A DNA stretch of 36,366 bases from GCA-002727735 sp038134525 (GTDB lineage Bacteria > Bacteroidota > Bacteroidia > Flavobacteriales_D > Parvicellaceae), in the NCBI GenBank assembly GCA_038134525.1, contig JAYPVI010000020.1, forward strand, positions 1 through 36,366, given 5' to 3'. The stretch's first letter is position 1, and the number at the start of each line of letters is the position of its first letter. This document shows positions 1 through 8,560 of this stretch, piece by piece. The translations under genes were made by a program, and so were the position numbers. Below the pieces are notes generated by a model. That model searched no databases. It saw only the letters and a program-made list of their open reading frames with translations, and had not been told where the DNA came from.

Positions 1-205
1 GTTGGTCCTGTAGCTCCGTCTTGGCCAGCTATTCCCTGTGGGCCCTGTGGACCTGTTGCACCGTCTTGACCAGCTATTCCCTGGGGACCTTGTGGACCAG
101 TAGCTCCATCTTGACCTGTCATACCTTGAGGTCCTTGTAGGCCAGTAGCTCCATCTTGACCAGCTATTCCCTGTGGGCCCTGAGGACCGGTTGGTCCTGT
201 AGCTC
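1..205 (-). repeat. 45-bp tandem repeat coding for collagen-like units
   Basis: About four and a half copies of a 45-bp unit, each encoding 15 residues (G-A-T-G-P-Q-G-P-Q-G-I-A-G-Q-D with small changes), continue off the left edge. The copies are very similar at DNA level, so copy number probably varies by slippage or recombination. Confidence 0.85.
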
Positions 206-1169
206 CATTCAAACCGTTCTGATAACCTAAGTAAACCTGTCCGCCATCTTCTAAATACAGCGTATCATTTGAAAATGATAATAGTTGATCATCAGTGTTA
301 TCCAATAATGAACTTAAATCTGCAGTATGTAAAAAATCATCTGACAATTGAAAAAACAACATTTGAAAAGTAGTATCATACTCAAACTCATCCACATATT
401 GATGGCCAATTCCATTGTTATCCATTCTAACACTGTCAAGTATAGAATCATTTTGTAATTCAATATACATATATACTTGATTAGCAAAATTAGTTTGGAA
501 ATTGTTTACTGTTTGTAAATACATATTCGTTAACTGCTGATTATCAGAGGATTGTAACCCATTACAAACATATCCAAGAGAAGAAATTTCATTTGAGTCT
601 AAAACACCATTCAAATTACTATCCAAACCAATTTCTAATTTAATTCCACCATCAGCACAATAATTATTTAGTGGTCCCAAAACAGTTTGTTGAACTATAG
701 ATTGTAAAGCAGCATCTCCTTGTTGACCCTGAGGACCTGCTGGTCCTGGAGGTCCTGATCCTGATTCTTTAGCATACAATGCATATGGCACACTTAGCAA
801 CTGAGTACAAGACATTGGGGTGAAATTTGAACCTCCGTTGATATCTAATGAAACATCTATAAAATGACCTGAACTACCCCAATTTATTGCACTAAATAGA
901 CCAGATACAACACTCCCATTTCCAACACTTAGACTAACTAAGCCATATTGATTAGTTGTTACAAAAAACTGTTCCTGATAAATTATTTGTCCATTACAAG
1001 AACCACTTTTGATAGTAATTTCCAATGAAATATTGGATGAAACAATTGGATTTCCATTTACATCCCTTGCAATGGCTTGATATTTAAATGAATTAGGGGA
1101 ACCTTGAGAGTAAAATGAAAAATTTATAAAAAATAATAAGTAAAAGATTAAGTGATGTAAATGATTCAT
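1..1169 (-). CDS. Secreted collagen-like repeat protein (C-terminus cut by window edge)
   Basis: The reading frame is open from the ATG at 1169 to the left edge, so the C-terminus is missing. A signal peptide (MNHLHHLIFYLLFFINFSF...YSQG) is followed by the 'FKYQAIARDVNGNPI' domain common at the N-terminus of Bacteroidota surface proteins. A short collagen stretch (GPPGPAGPQGQQGD) follows. Next is a Cys-containing module with 'CADGG...GLDSNLNGVLD...EI...YVCNG' that resembles DUF7151. After about 100 residues of unclear fold come near-perfect 15-residue collagen units (GATGPQGPQGIAGQD) to the edge. Such proteins are exported fibrous or adhesive components in this phylum; a T9SS tail may lie beyond the window. 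The gene is divergent from the Nudix gene. The family call is firm; the biological role is not. Confidence 0.85.
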   Translation of the reverse strand, partial: MNHLHHLIFYLLFFINFSFYSQGSPNSFKYQAIARDVNGNPIVSSNISLEITIKSGSCNGQIIYQEQFFVTTNQYGLVSLSVGNGSVVSGLFSAINWGSSGHFIDVSLDINGGSNFTPMSCTQLLSVPYALYAKESGSGPPGPAGPQGQQGDAALQSIVQQTVLGPLNNYCADGGIKLEIGLDSNLNGVLDSNEISSLGYVCNGLQSSDNQQLTNMYLQTVNNFQTNFANQVYMYIELQNDSILDSVRMDNNGIGHQYVDEFEYDTTFQMLFFQLSDDFLHTADLSSLLDNTDDQLLSFSNDTLYLEDGGQVYLGYQNGLNGATGPTGPQGPQGIAGQDGATGLQGPQGMTGQDGATGPQGPQGIAGQDGATGPQGPQGIAGQDGATGP

Positions 1170-1194
1170 TTAACTATTGTTGAAAATAACTGAT

Positions 1195-1222
1195 CAAAGT
1201 TAATTATTTAAGTATAATTTTG
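1195..1222. promoter_or_regulatory. Divergent Bacteroidota -7 elements
   Basis: Two TAnnTTTG elements lie back to back. TAACTTTG on the minus strand (1202-1195) would serve the collagen-like gene with a leader of about 22 nt. TAATTTTG on the plus strand (1215-1222) would serve the Nudix gene with a leader of about 60 nt. No well-spaced -33 TTG is visible for either, so confidence is moderate. Confidence 0.4.
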
Positions 1223-1252
1223 CGTGTAATTTATTCGAATTAGTTGATATTC

Positions 1253-1285
1253 ATGATAGAAGTTATTCCTTTTGCTTTTAACTGA
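1253..1285 (+). other. Possible 10-codon leader ORF coupled to the Nudix gene
   Basis: An ATG at 1253 opens a frame encoding MIEVIPFAFN that stops with TGA at 1283-1285. The A of that TGA is also the A of the Nudix start codon (TGATG). The arrangement allows translational coupling. It may be chance in such a short sequence. Confidence 0.2.
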
Positions 1286-1710
1286 TGAAAACCCTAAGAA
1301 TTAGAGCAGGTGCAGTCATCTTAAACTATAAAGATGAAATACTATTAATTTACAGAAAAAAAAAATGGGATTTACCAAAAGGTAAAGTGTCCAAAAAAGG
1401 GAAATTACTTAGTGTAGCCATTAATGAGTCAATTGAGGAAACAGGATTAAAAAAAAAGAATTTAAAACTTATCAAACCATTAAATAAATCTAGTTCTGTT
1501 AAGAAAAATGGAATTATATTAGATTATTGGTTTTTGTTAAAATATGAAGGTAAAAAACTTGAACTTAAGCCTGAAATTAAAGAAGGCATAACAGACTACA
1601 GATGGGTTTCAAAAAAAGACATCATTAAATATTACCCCTATTTTAGAAAATACGTCTGTGAAGTTTTGAGATCTTATTTACTTAAAAAAGAAAAATCAAT
1701 TAAATCTTAA
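1285..1710 (+). CDS. Nudix-fold hydrolase with a degenerate Nudix box
   Basis: This 141-residue protein has a single Nudix domain. Its N-terminus reads AGAVILNYKDEILLIYRKKKWDLPKGKV, typical of the first strands of the fold. The box (residues 33-55) keeps G33, E48, E51, E52, G54 and L55, so the EExG metal-binding core is present. The usual first Glu (GX5E) is Gly39 and the Arg of RE is Asn47. Nudix enzymes hydrolyse nucleoside diphosphates linked to other groups; the substrate cannot be inferred here. The protein is Lys-rich (long runs of AAA codons). The ATG at 1285 is the only ATG start that keeps the first strand, and it overlaps the stop of a short upstream frame. Fold assignment is firm; activity is uncertain because of the changed box. 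Confidence 0.85.
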   Translation: MKTLRIRAGAVILNYKDEILLIYRKKKWDLPKGKVSKKGKLLSVAINESIEETGLKKKNLKLIKPLNKSSSVKKNGIILDYWFLLKYEGKKLELKPEIKEGITDYRWVSKKDIIKYYPYFRKYVCEVLRSYLLKKEKSIKS

Positions 1711-1766
1711 TAAAAAAATTAATCAATACTTTAGGAGTCATCTATTATGATTAATATTGTAAAGAA

Positions 1767-1907
1767 TTAGGTGTGATTATTTCACTTAATAAGGAATCCG
1801 GTGCAATTCCGGAGCTGTATCTGCAGCTGTAAATACGTAATTGTTATCATATTACCACTGCTAAGGCGGGAAGGATGTTAACTAAGTATGAGCCAGAATA
1901 CTTGCCT
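1767..1907 (+). promoter_or_regulatory. Cobalamin (B12) riboswitch
   Basis: The conserved aptamer landmarks appear in order: AAGGAATCCGGTG at 1791-1803, AATTCCGGAGCTG, then GCAGCTGTAA at 1823-1832, CCACTGCTAAGGCGGGAAGG at 1855-1874, and the B12 box AGCCAGAATACTTGCC at 1891-1906. AGGT at 1769-1772 can pair with GCCT at the 3' end to close P1. About 120 nt separate the aptamer from the start codon at 2027. That stretch has small hairpins but no T-run after a strong stem, so control is probably at translation. B12 binding normally represses the downstream gene. Confidence 0.95.
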
Positions 1908-2026
1908 TTTTTGTTAAAGAAGACTTCAGATTAAAGTCAATCTTAGCACTTTAGGTTTATTCAGAATCTAAATCTTCAGATTAACTTATCCAGAGCTTCT
2001 TTGCTTAGAAACTTAAAAACAAAACA

Positions 2027-3340
2027 ATGAAGCACTTTTTCACTTACATAGTAGTAGTTATAGCCACAATCACTAATGCTCAACATGTTAATCAAGTACT
2101 TATCCTTAATGAAGGATTTTTTGACTACACAAACAACGTATCGGTAGAACCTGTTAAAATTGGAAGTTATGATGTTAATAATGGCACATACAATACCGTA
2201 AACACCCTAAATGGCGCAAGATTTGCTTCTGATCTGGTATTAAAAGACGGGTACTACTATGTTGCTGCTGATTCTATCATTTATAAATTTGATTTAGACA
2301 ATCACCAAGAAGTAGCTCGTACAACCTGCACAGGAGTTAGAAATTTAGCTGTAAGTAATGACAAATTAATTGTCACTAGAGGAGATTATGATAACACCAC
2401 TTTTATGCCCATAATTTTTGATTCTTATTTGAAAGTTTACAATATTTCAGATTTAACCCTACATACCGATTTTGACACCACAAATGGACCTCAATATGCC
2501 TCTCAAAATATTTTAATCCCGGATTTTTCTTCCTCTTTCAACAAGGCCTTTATACTTGTAAACAATGCATATGACTGGGGTAATGAAAAAGGATTAGTTG
2601 GAATATTAGATTTGAATACCATGACCTATGAAAACGAAATTGATCTTGGAATTGATGGTATTAATCCAGATAACATTATGTATCATAACGGATCAGTTTA
2701 TACCGTTAATAACAAAGATTGGACCGGTGCATCCATTTCTAAGATTGATGTAAATAGCTTGACATTGACTACAACTAGCAATATATCTTCCATGAGTACG
2801 GGTTGTGGTACCTCTTGCTTGAAAGAAGGAAATATTGTGTATCAGATTTCACAAGATAACGCCCTTATAGAATATGATGTAATTAATATGAATAACTTGG
2901 GGCCTATATCTAATTACAATACCAATTTTTATGCCCTTGCTGTAGATCCTATATCAGGACATTTATTTGCCAGTAATACGGACTTTTATTCTTATGGGAA
3001 AGTAGAAATATATGATTTAATGAATAATTATGTTGGTCAATTTTTTACTGATATCACTCCCGGAAAAATTGTTTTTGACTTGAGGTTTAATACAGGAATT
3101 AAAGAATCTTCAAAAGATATATCGATCTACCCAAACCCAGCAAGTGATATGATTAATGTCAATGGTATATGTGAGGGAAATTTCTATATACTCAATATTT
3201 TAGGAGAAGAGATCTACACTAATGTAATCAATCAAGACAATACAATGATAGACATTTCAGCACTACAATCAGGTAAATACTTTTTTCAGGTAGAAAGGAA
3301 TGGAGAGCTGTTCAAAATGAGTTCATTTGTTAAGCTTTAA
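2027..3340 (+). CDS. Secreted beta-propeller protein with T9SS tail, riboswitch-controlled; candidate BtuG-like B12-binding protein
   Basis: A signal peptide (MKHFFTYIVVVIATITNAQ) precedes about 330 residues that read as a YncE/DUF5074-type propeller. It begins QVLILNEGFFDYTN and contains blade-like stretches such as IYKFDLDN, LKVYNISDL, VGILDLNTM and VEIYDLMN. The last 75 residues are a T9SS sorting domain starting at IYPNPASDM and ending in SFVKL. The gene lies alone behind a cobalamin riboswitch. In Bacteroides, BtuG is a surface propeller that binds B12 for the BtuB receptor, often in riboswitch-controlled loci. By family and context this is a T9SS-exported analogue. The BtuG assignment is inference; propeller, export signal and riboswitch are seen directly. 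No btuB is visible in the window. Confidence 0.8.
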   Translation: MKHFFTYIVVVIATITNAQHVNQVLILNEGFFDYTNNVSVEPVKIGSYDVNNGTYNTVNTLNGARFASDLVLKDGYYYVAADSIIYKFDLDNHQEVARTTCTGVRNLAVSNDKLIVTRGDYDNTTFMPIIFDSYLKVYNISDLTLHTDFDTTNGPQYASQNILIPDFSSSFNKAFILVNNAYDWGNEKGLVGILDLNTMTYENEIDLGIDGINPDNIMYHNGSVYTVNNKDWTGASISKIDVNSLTLTTTSNISSMSTGCGTSCLKEGNIVYQISQDNALIEYDVINMNNLGPISNYNTNFYALAVDPISGHLFASNTDFYSYGKVEIYDLMNNYVGQFFTDITPGKIVFDLRFNTGIKESSKDISIYPNPASDMINVNGICEGNFYILNILGEEIYTNVINQDNTMIDISALQSGKYFFQVERNGELFKMSSFVKL

Positions 3341-3362
3341 GTGAACCAAATATTATACAATA

Positions 3363-5519
3363 TTAAAATTTGACTCCAGCTATAGTTATATCGTCTAGTT
3401 GACCATTATCACCCATCCATTCGGTAATTAACTTTTCAATGGAATCTTTTTTACCATTAGCACTAAGATGGAGTGATTTTTCAAGCTGTTTATAGAAATT
3501 TTTGTACATCAATTTCTTATTTTTTGGCCCACCAAACTGATCAGGTAAACCATCTGAAAATAAAAAAAGTTGATCCCCTTTTGAAACTTCTATCTTTTGT
3601 TGTTCAAACTCATTTATCTCCCCCATCCAAAAACCGATTGGTCTAGATGTTCCTTTAAGTACTATACTTTCATTATTTAAAATCAATAGTGATTTAGAAT
3701 TAGCACCACTGAAATATAAATTAGATTCAATATAATCATATGAAAATAAGGAAATATCCATTCCATCTTTCACCTGATACTCTTTTGATTGGAAACTCTT
3801 AATAAGTAGTTGGTTGACTTTATCTAATATTTTAGATGGAAAAACAATTTCAAAAGTGTTAACCACATAGTCTAAAAGCGTCATGCAAAGCAGAGATAAC
3901 ATGGCTCCAGGAATTCCGTGACCTGTACAATCAGCTACACCAAAGATGACAAAATTGTTAATTTCATAAGTGAAGTAAAAATCTCCACCTATCAATTCTT
4001 TAGGCTGATATACAACAAAAGTTTCATAAAAAACACCGTTAAAAACATTTTGATGCGCAATAACAGCTCTTTGTAATCTTTTTGCATATTTAATACTTGA
4101 TTCTAATTCTATATTAATTTCTCTAAGTGATTTTGTTCGTTTATTTACTTCTATTTCTAATTTCTTATTGTACTGTTTAAGCTTCTCACTTAAATTTAAT
4201 AGATCATTTTTTTGTCTATTTATTTCATTACGGTATTCTGTGACATCAACAGCGTATACATTGACATAATGTTTATCAATTAAAGGAATAATATGAGTGT
4301 CAAAAATATAATCTTGAAAAACAATATCGTTTCTTAAATTCTTATTTTCCTGAATAGATTTTTTAATAAAAACTTTTAAAACTTCATTAAAATCATTTTC
4401 ATTAAATCCAAATCTTGAAATGTAATTTTGCCCTGTCTCATTTAAATAAAGAAGATCAATATCCATTGTAAAACGGGCTACAATGTGAGGATTTTCTTTT
4501 GGGAATTTAGAAAGATTTTCAATCTCAATATCTTTTTTTAAAGCATCTGAAATGTCTAAACCAATACCAAATACTTTATCTAATTTACCTTCATTAAAAA
4601 TGGGATACATCTTCCTAAGAATGGTCTTTTCAACACCATCTTCTTCCTTAATAACATCTCTCCATTCAATTGGTTTTTTTTGTTTTAATACGTGATTAAA
4701 TTTTTCCCTTCTTGAGTCAGCAATTTTTTTATCTCTACCTAATGCCATGTTATATTCATAGTCATCTTTCCCAATAATTAATGCTCTATACTTTTCGTTT
4801 TTTATTGCAGCTGGGTTTACAAATTGATATTTGTGGTTTTTATCAAAAACAGCAATATCAACAGGTATTTCATTCAAAATACTTTCATAAAATGATTTTT
4901 GTTTTTCTAGTTGAACAAGAACGTTTTCTCTTTCCTTAAGTAGATCTTGTTCTTTAGTCTTATCACTTAGAACGGCAGAAAAAAAAGTCTTATTCCTAAA
5001 AACAAATGAAGTTAATATAAGTTCTAAAGGAAAAGATTCTTGGTTTTTACGAAGACCCTTTAATAGTACAGCTCCTTGATCAATAACATTTTTTGTGCCA
5101 TTTTTCAAATGATTAGCCATACCTTTCTTGTGTAAATCTCTATACTCGATTGGCATCAAAATCATGATGTTTTTCCCAATTAATTCATTTTTTTTATAAC
5201 CAAAAATGGTACAACAAGATTCATTAATATATTGGATAACACCAAGAGCATTTGCTACTACAATAGCATCAAAACTATTTGATACAATTTTATTATGAAG
5301 TTTTGATTCAAATCTATAAGTCAGCAGATTTTTTTGTTTTATAAATCGACCAAAATACAAAATGAGTAATGATAGGAAAGGAGCAGAATCTATAATGTAT
5401 AGAAGCGAGTTTTCTTTATGAATTTCAACTAAAGAAAGGCTGTCAATTTCTACCCCTACTATAAAGTAAGACGTAATGACAAATAATACACCAGATAAAA
5501 AAACTAAAACGTATTGCAA
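3363..5519 (-). CDS. Membrane-anchored PAS-PP2C (SpoIIE-type) phosphatase
   Basis: This 718-residue signalling protein begins with two membrane segments (residues 3-22 and 37-57). A PAS domain follows at about 78-190 (FDAIVVANALGVIQYINES), then a second at about 210-330 and a divergent third at about 340-430. A coiled coil (435-485) leads into a PP2C/SpoIIE serine phosphatase domain (495-718). Metal-binding motifs are present: GGDF at 511-514, DCTGHGIPGAM at 530-540, FSDGLPDQ, and DDIT near the end. Such proteins dephosphorylate anti-sigma-factor antagonists in response to PAS-sensed signals; no partner gene is adjacent. The start is a TTG at 5519, since an in-frame stop lies two codons upstream and no ATG precedes the first membrane segment. 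It is convergent with the propeller gene (22-bp gap). Confidence 0.88.
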   Translation of the reverse strand: MQYVLVFLSGVLFVITSYFIVGVEIDSLSLVEIHKENSLLYIIDSAPFLSLLILYFGRFIKQKNLLTYRFESKLHNKIVSNSFDAIVVANALGVIQYINESCCTIFGYKKNELIGKNIMILMPIEYRDLHKKGMANHLKNGTKNVIDQGAVLLKGLRKNQESFPLELILTSFVFRNKTFFSAVLSDKTKEQDLLKERENVLVQLEKQKSFYESILNEIPVDIAVFDKNHKYQFVNPAAIKNEKYRALIIGKDDYEYNMALGRDKKIADSRREKFNHVLKQKKPIEWRDVIKEEDGVEKTILRKMYPIFNEGKLDKVFGIGLDISDALKKDIEIENLSKFPKENPHIVARFTMDIDLLYLNETGQNYISRFGFNENDFNEVLKVFIKKSIQENKNLRNDIVFQDYIFDTHIIPLIDKHYVNVYAVDVTEYRNEINRQKNDLLNLSEKLKQYNKKLEIEVNKRTKSLREINIELESSIKYAKRLQRAVIAHQNVFNGVFYETFVVYQPKELIGGDFYFTYEINNFVIFGVADCTGHGIPGAMLSLLCMTLLDYVVNTFEIVFPSKILDKVNQLLIKSFQSKEYQVKDGMDISLFSYDYIESNLYFSGANSKSLLILNNESIVLKGTSRPIGFWMGEINEFEQQKIEVSKGDQLFLFSDGLPDQFGGPKNKKLMYKNFYKQLEKSLHLSANGKKDSIEKLITEWMGDNGQLDDITIAGVKF

Positions 5520-5533
5520 ATATTAACTTTTTA

Positions 5534-5567
5534 CAAAGTTACATTTATATGTCCTACCCTTCTACAA
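5534..5567 (-). promoter_or_regulatory. Promoter for the PAS-PP2C gene
   Basis: On the minus strand TAACTTTG (5541-5534) matches the -7 consensus, with TTG 23 nt upstream (5567-5565, inside the end of the SulP gene). It places the transcription start roughly 10 nt before the TTG start codon. Confidence 0.4.
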
Positions 5568-7476
5568 TGAGATCAAACTTTTCAAAACCTATTAGTTCAA
5601 GTTCAATATTATAGGTTTTACTTGTAATATCTCTGAAATCTACAATTACTTCTTGAATCTCTTTACTCATTGTATGGCATTTTTTAGCACTCATCTTTAC
5701 TTTTGAGTTTGGTGGTACATTTTGTAATATTTGGATTAATGCACCTTTATTCAAAAAAGAAACTATTTGCGAAAAAGAAACAGTAAGTACTTTTTTATGC
5801 TCATCCCAATGATCGATAAAAGCCAACACGTAATTCTTTCTAAGAATAAAGAACATGGCAAGAGCGAAACCTATTCCTACACCCTTCAATAGATCCGTAG
5901 CTAATACTGCCGCTATTGTTACAATAATGACTATAGCTCCTTGTCTATCTGTTTTAAACATTTCGATTACTTTTTTCAGTTTTAATAATTTAAAACCCAA
6001 TACACAAAGAATGGCTGCTAAAGAAGCAGATGGAATCATCTCCAATAAGGTAGGAAAGGTGAAAACAGACATAAGTAGTAATATACCATGGTAAATAGCT
6101 GACATTTGTGTTTTTGCTTTTGCATTGATATTAGCCGAACTTCTCACAATCACCATGGTGATTGGTAAACCTCCTATCAATCCTGAAATAGCATTACCTA
6201 TTCCTTGAGCTTTTAACTCTTTGTTTGTTGGTGATAAGTTTTTGTCCGGATCTAATTTGTCTGTAGCTTCAACACTTAAAAGTGTTTCAATACTACCTAC
6301 AATCGCAATAGTAAATGCAACCACCCAAACATTTGGGTTAGCTAATGCAGTAAAATCTGGTAGTTTTACTAAATTCTGAAAATCCCAAGCTTTCAATTCT
6401 GCTGGTAAGCTAACTAATTGCTGTTTTACTAAACTAAGTGATTCGCCAGCGCCTTTTGCATTAAACCAATAAGCAAGAGCTGAACCAAAAATTACAGCAG
6501 CTAATGAACCAGGGAAATATTGAAATATCTTTTTACTTTTAAAATAATTCAATTCCCAAAGTAACATAATTAATAATGATAGTATAAACACTATAACTGC
6601 ACCGAAAGAAATTGATATAAATGCAGCTTTTGTATCTAACCAAATTTTGTAAACAAGATGTATATCAGGCAAATCAATAATCTTATTAACGGTAAGTAAT
6701 GATTTGTTTTTGGTTTTAACTATGTCATTAAATTCAAAGCCTTGGCTATGAAGTTTTATTTTTAAGTCATCTGTATTAACATGAGTAAAAAAATAAGGAT
6801 TGACCTCAATAATATCTTTACGCTTAAGTCCTATTAGATTTTGTTTCACTTTATCAAACTCAATAGATTTCATCATAAAAGAAAAATCAAAGTCATATCC
6901 ATTTGGAATTATATTTCCATTCTGATCTAATTCTTTGATGTTAACATAGAGCATATCTTTATCCGTTACTACAGTTGTTTCTACACCTTTTTCTTCTACG
7001 TAAGATTTATATACTTGGTCGTGTGTAACTGATTCACTGTAGCCTCCGAAAATTAATGGGAATTGCTTTAGAATAAGTATCAAACCAATTGAAGCTAACA
7101 TTCCATTTATTACTGATGTGGGTACAAAATAACCAACTACACCTAACCTAAAAAGGCCAAGAAGGAATTGTATAATACCAGATAAGAAAACTGCTAGGAA
7201 AAATACTTCTAAATTTCCGTTGAATGTAGCAATTCCTGCTACTACAATAGTGATCAAGCCTGCAGCTGGTCCACTGACTCCAAATTTTGAACCACTAAAG
7301 ATGGTTACAATTATACCACCTATTATTCCCGCAATTAAACCTGAAAACGCATTTACTTCTGATCCCTTAGCAATACCAATACAGAGCGGCAGGGCGACTA
7401 ACCATACTACTAATGCAGCAGGAAAGTCATTTTTAAAAAATTTTAAACTAAAATTGTTGTTTTTCGAATTTGACAT
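5554..7476 (-). CDS. SulP (SLC26) family inorganic anion transporter with STAS domain
   Basis: This is an integral membrane protein of 640 residues. The N-terminal signature DFPAALVVWLVALPLCIGIA and the GVSGPAAGLITIV segment (66-78) are typical of SulP carriers, which move sulfate, bicarbonate or similar anions. The second half has the conserved core SIETLLSVEATDKLD and GNAISGLIGGLPIT. A cytoplasmic STAS domain covers about 545-640. Unusually, a hydrophilic stretch of about 125 residues (about 145-270) interrupts the membrane domain after LILKQFPLIFGG, where family members normally have a short loop. It is free of long hydrophobic runs. No carbonic anhydrase gene is adjacent to suggest bicarbonate. 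The ATG at 7476 is well placed before the amphipathic start. Confidence 0.92.
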   Translation of the reverse strand: MSNSKNNNFSLKFFKNDFPAALVVWLVALPLCIGIAKGSEVNAFSGLIAGIIGGIIVTIFSGSKFGVSGPAAGLITIVVAGIATFNGNLEVFFLAVFLSGIIQFLLGLFRLGVVGYFVPTSVINGMLASIGLILILKQFPLIFGGYSESVTHDQVYKSYVEEKGVETTVVTDKDMLYVNIKELDQNGNIIPNGYDFDFSFMMKSIEFDKVKQNLIGLKRKDIIEVNPYFFTHVNTDDLKIKLHSQGFEFNDIVKTKNKSLLTVNKIIDLPDIHLVYKIWLDTKAAFISISFGAVIVFILSLLIMLLWELNYFKSKKIFQYFPGSLAAVIFGSALAYWFNAKGAGESLSLVKQQLVSLPAELKAWDFQNLVKLPDFTALANPNVWVVAFTIAIVGSIETLLSVEATDKLDPDKNLSPTNKELKAQGIGNAISGLIGGLPITMVIVRSSANINAKAKTQMSAIYHGILLLMSVFTFPTLLEMIPSASLAAILCVLGFKLLKLKKVIEMFKTDRQGAIVIIVTIAAVLATDLLKGVGIGFALAMFFILRKNYVLAFIDHWDEHKKVLTVSFSQIVSFLNKGALIQILQNVPPNSKVKMSAKKCHTMSKEIQEVIVDFRDITSKTYNIELELIGFEKFDLIVEG

Positions 7477-7544
7477 AATTATTGATTAAGCTGGCATGTC
7501 GGCCAACAGTTCGTAAAAAAAGTTTGATTAAATAGTAGGATAAA

Positions 7545-7880
7545 TTATGCCACAGGGGGTGGGGAGTCAATTTCTTTTTTAAAGTTGATATAAATTTCGT
7601 AACTAAATATATTGCCTAAATACGCGGAATTGTTATCGATTTTATTTGGGTCTGTATGAAATAAAAAATCATCTATTTCTTTAATTTCATCTTCAGATTC
7701 ATTGTTATTTTCTTCCTCACCTCCATCATAATCATTTACTTCAATTGCATATGGTTTACCCGTATCAGAGAGAATTTGTATCATATCAAAAGAGATATAG
7801 GCAAAAAATGCAATCAATAATGTGAAAATTGATAATTTTGAAAAGAAAGATAAATAAGTATGTCTAAAGTACCTCAACAT
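7545..7880 (-). CDS. Small single-pass membrane protein, unknown function
   Basis: This 111-residue protein is not recognised. A basic start (MLRYFRHTYLSFF) leads into one membrane helix (about 14-36, KLSIFTLLIAFFAYISFDMI). A very acidic middle follows (GGEEENNNESEDEIKEIDD), then a C-terminus ending DSPPPVA. The helix is likely a signal anchor with the acidic part outside the cytoplasm. It has its own promoter-like element just upstream and lies 68 bp before the SulP gene on the same strand. Co-transcription with the transporter is possible. Confidence 0.6.
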   Translation of the reverse strand: MLRYFRHTYLSFFSKLSIFTLLIAFFAYISFDMIQILSDTGKPYAIEVNDYDGGEEENNNESEDEIKEIDDFLFHTDPNKIDNNSAYLGNIFSYEIYINFKKEIDSPPPVA

Positions 7881-7888
7881 TATTAGTT

Positions 7889-7917
7889 CAAATATACTTT
7901 AAAAAATCATATTTCAA
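7889..7917 (-). promoter_or_regulatory. Promoter for the small membrane protein gene
   Basis: Minus-strand TATATTTG (7896-7889) is preceded by TTG 18 nt upstream (7917-7915). The expected start of transcription is only about 5 nt before the ATG at 7880, giving an almost leaderless mRNA. Confidence 0.5.
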
Positions 7918-7924
7918 CCTAAAG

Positions 7925-8560
7925 TTATAATTCAAAAACACCTTTTGAACTAAGACATATAACGTAATCTGTTTTTTTTGGTTTCATTATGTGTGAGCCT
8001 GTGAACTTACCAAAAGCTGGTAGTATCAATTGATTTTCAGAAACGTAAAAACAATGTAATTTTAAATATTGTCTACCGAGGCCTTTAAGTCTTACAGCAG
8101 GATGTATATGGCCGCAAATATTAAAATGAGATTCACTTTTTACAGGATAATGTGTAAAAAGAAAAGGACCTCTTATAAGATCACTTGACAAGATTATATT
8201 ACTTTTTAATACCAATCTTGATTCTATTGGATCGTGATTTCCTAAAATTAAAGTGAATTTTATTTTGGAAGTTTCGATATATGTTAACCATTCATCCCAT
8301 TCTTTGTTATAGTATGAATGAAAAAGATCCCCAAGTATATAAACACGTAATGGATCATATTCTGCAACAAGGTTTTTCAAATTCATTAAATTATCTAAAC
8401 TTCCTGTGCTAGGAATTGGGATGCCATTTTTTTGAAAGTGAATTATCTTACCTACATGAATATCACTTAGAATAAGTGAGGAATCTTCTTTCCAAAATAT
8501 AGCTTTTCTATAATCAAATATTAATTGCTGACCTTCTACTATTTTTTCAATTTGATTCAT
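7925..8560 (-). CDS. pdeM: Ligase-associated DNA damage response metallophosphoesterase PdeM
   Basis: This calcineurin-like phosphoesterase has 211 residues. The metal-binding motifs appear in order: LSDIHVGK (D-x-H), ILGDLFHS (GD), LGNHDP (GNHD), FTHYP, and CGHIHP (GHxH). Length and motif spacing match the PdeM family found next to ATP-dependent ligases. Members are thought to process DNA ends or phosphodiester bonds during repair. Its ATG overlaps the stop of the helicase gene by 4 nt (ATGA), so the two are translationally coupled. It is the last gene of the cassette. Confidence 0.92.
   Translation of the reverse strand: MNQIEKIVEGQQLIFDYRKAIFWKEDSSLILSDIHVGKIIHFQKNGIPIPSTGSLDNLMNLKNLVAEYDPLRVYILGDLFHSYYNKEWDEWLTYIETSKIKFTLILGNHDPIESRLVLKSNIILSSDLIRGPFLFTHYPVKSESHFNICGHIHPAVRLKGLGRQYLKLHCFYVSENQLILPAFGKFTGSHIMKPKKTDYVICLSSKGVFEL

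Noticed and set aside
1..205. Regular repeats that could suggest a CRISPR array
   Set aside because: The repeats are contiguous, a multiple of three, and encode collagen G-x-y units in one frame; there are no spacers.
3341..3362. AATATT...AATATT palindrome between convergent genes as a terminator
   Set aside because: The stem is AT-only and no T-run follows.
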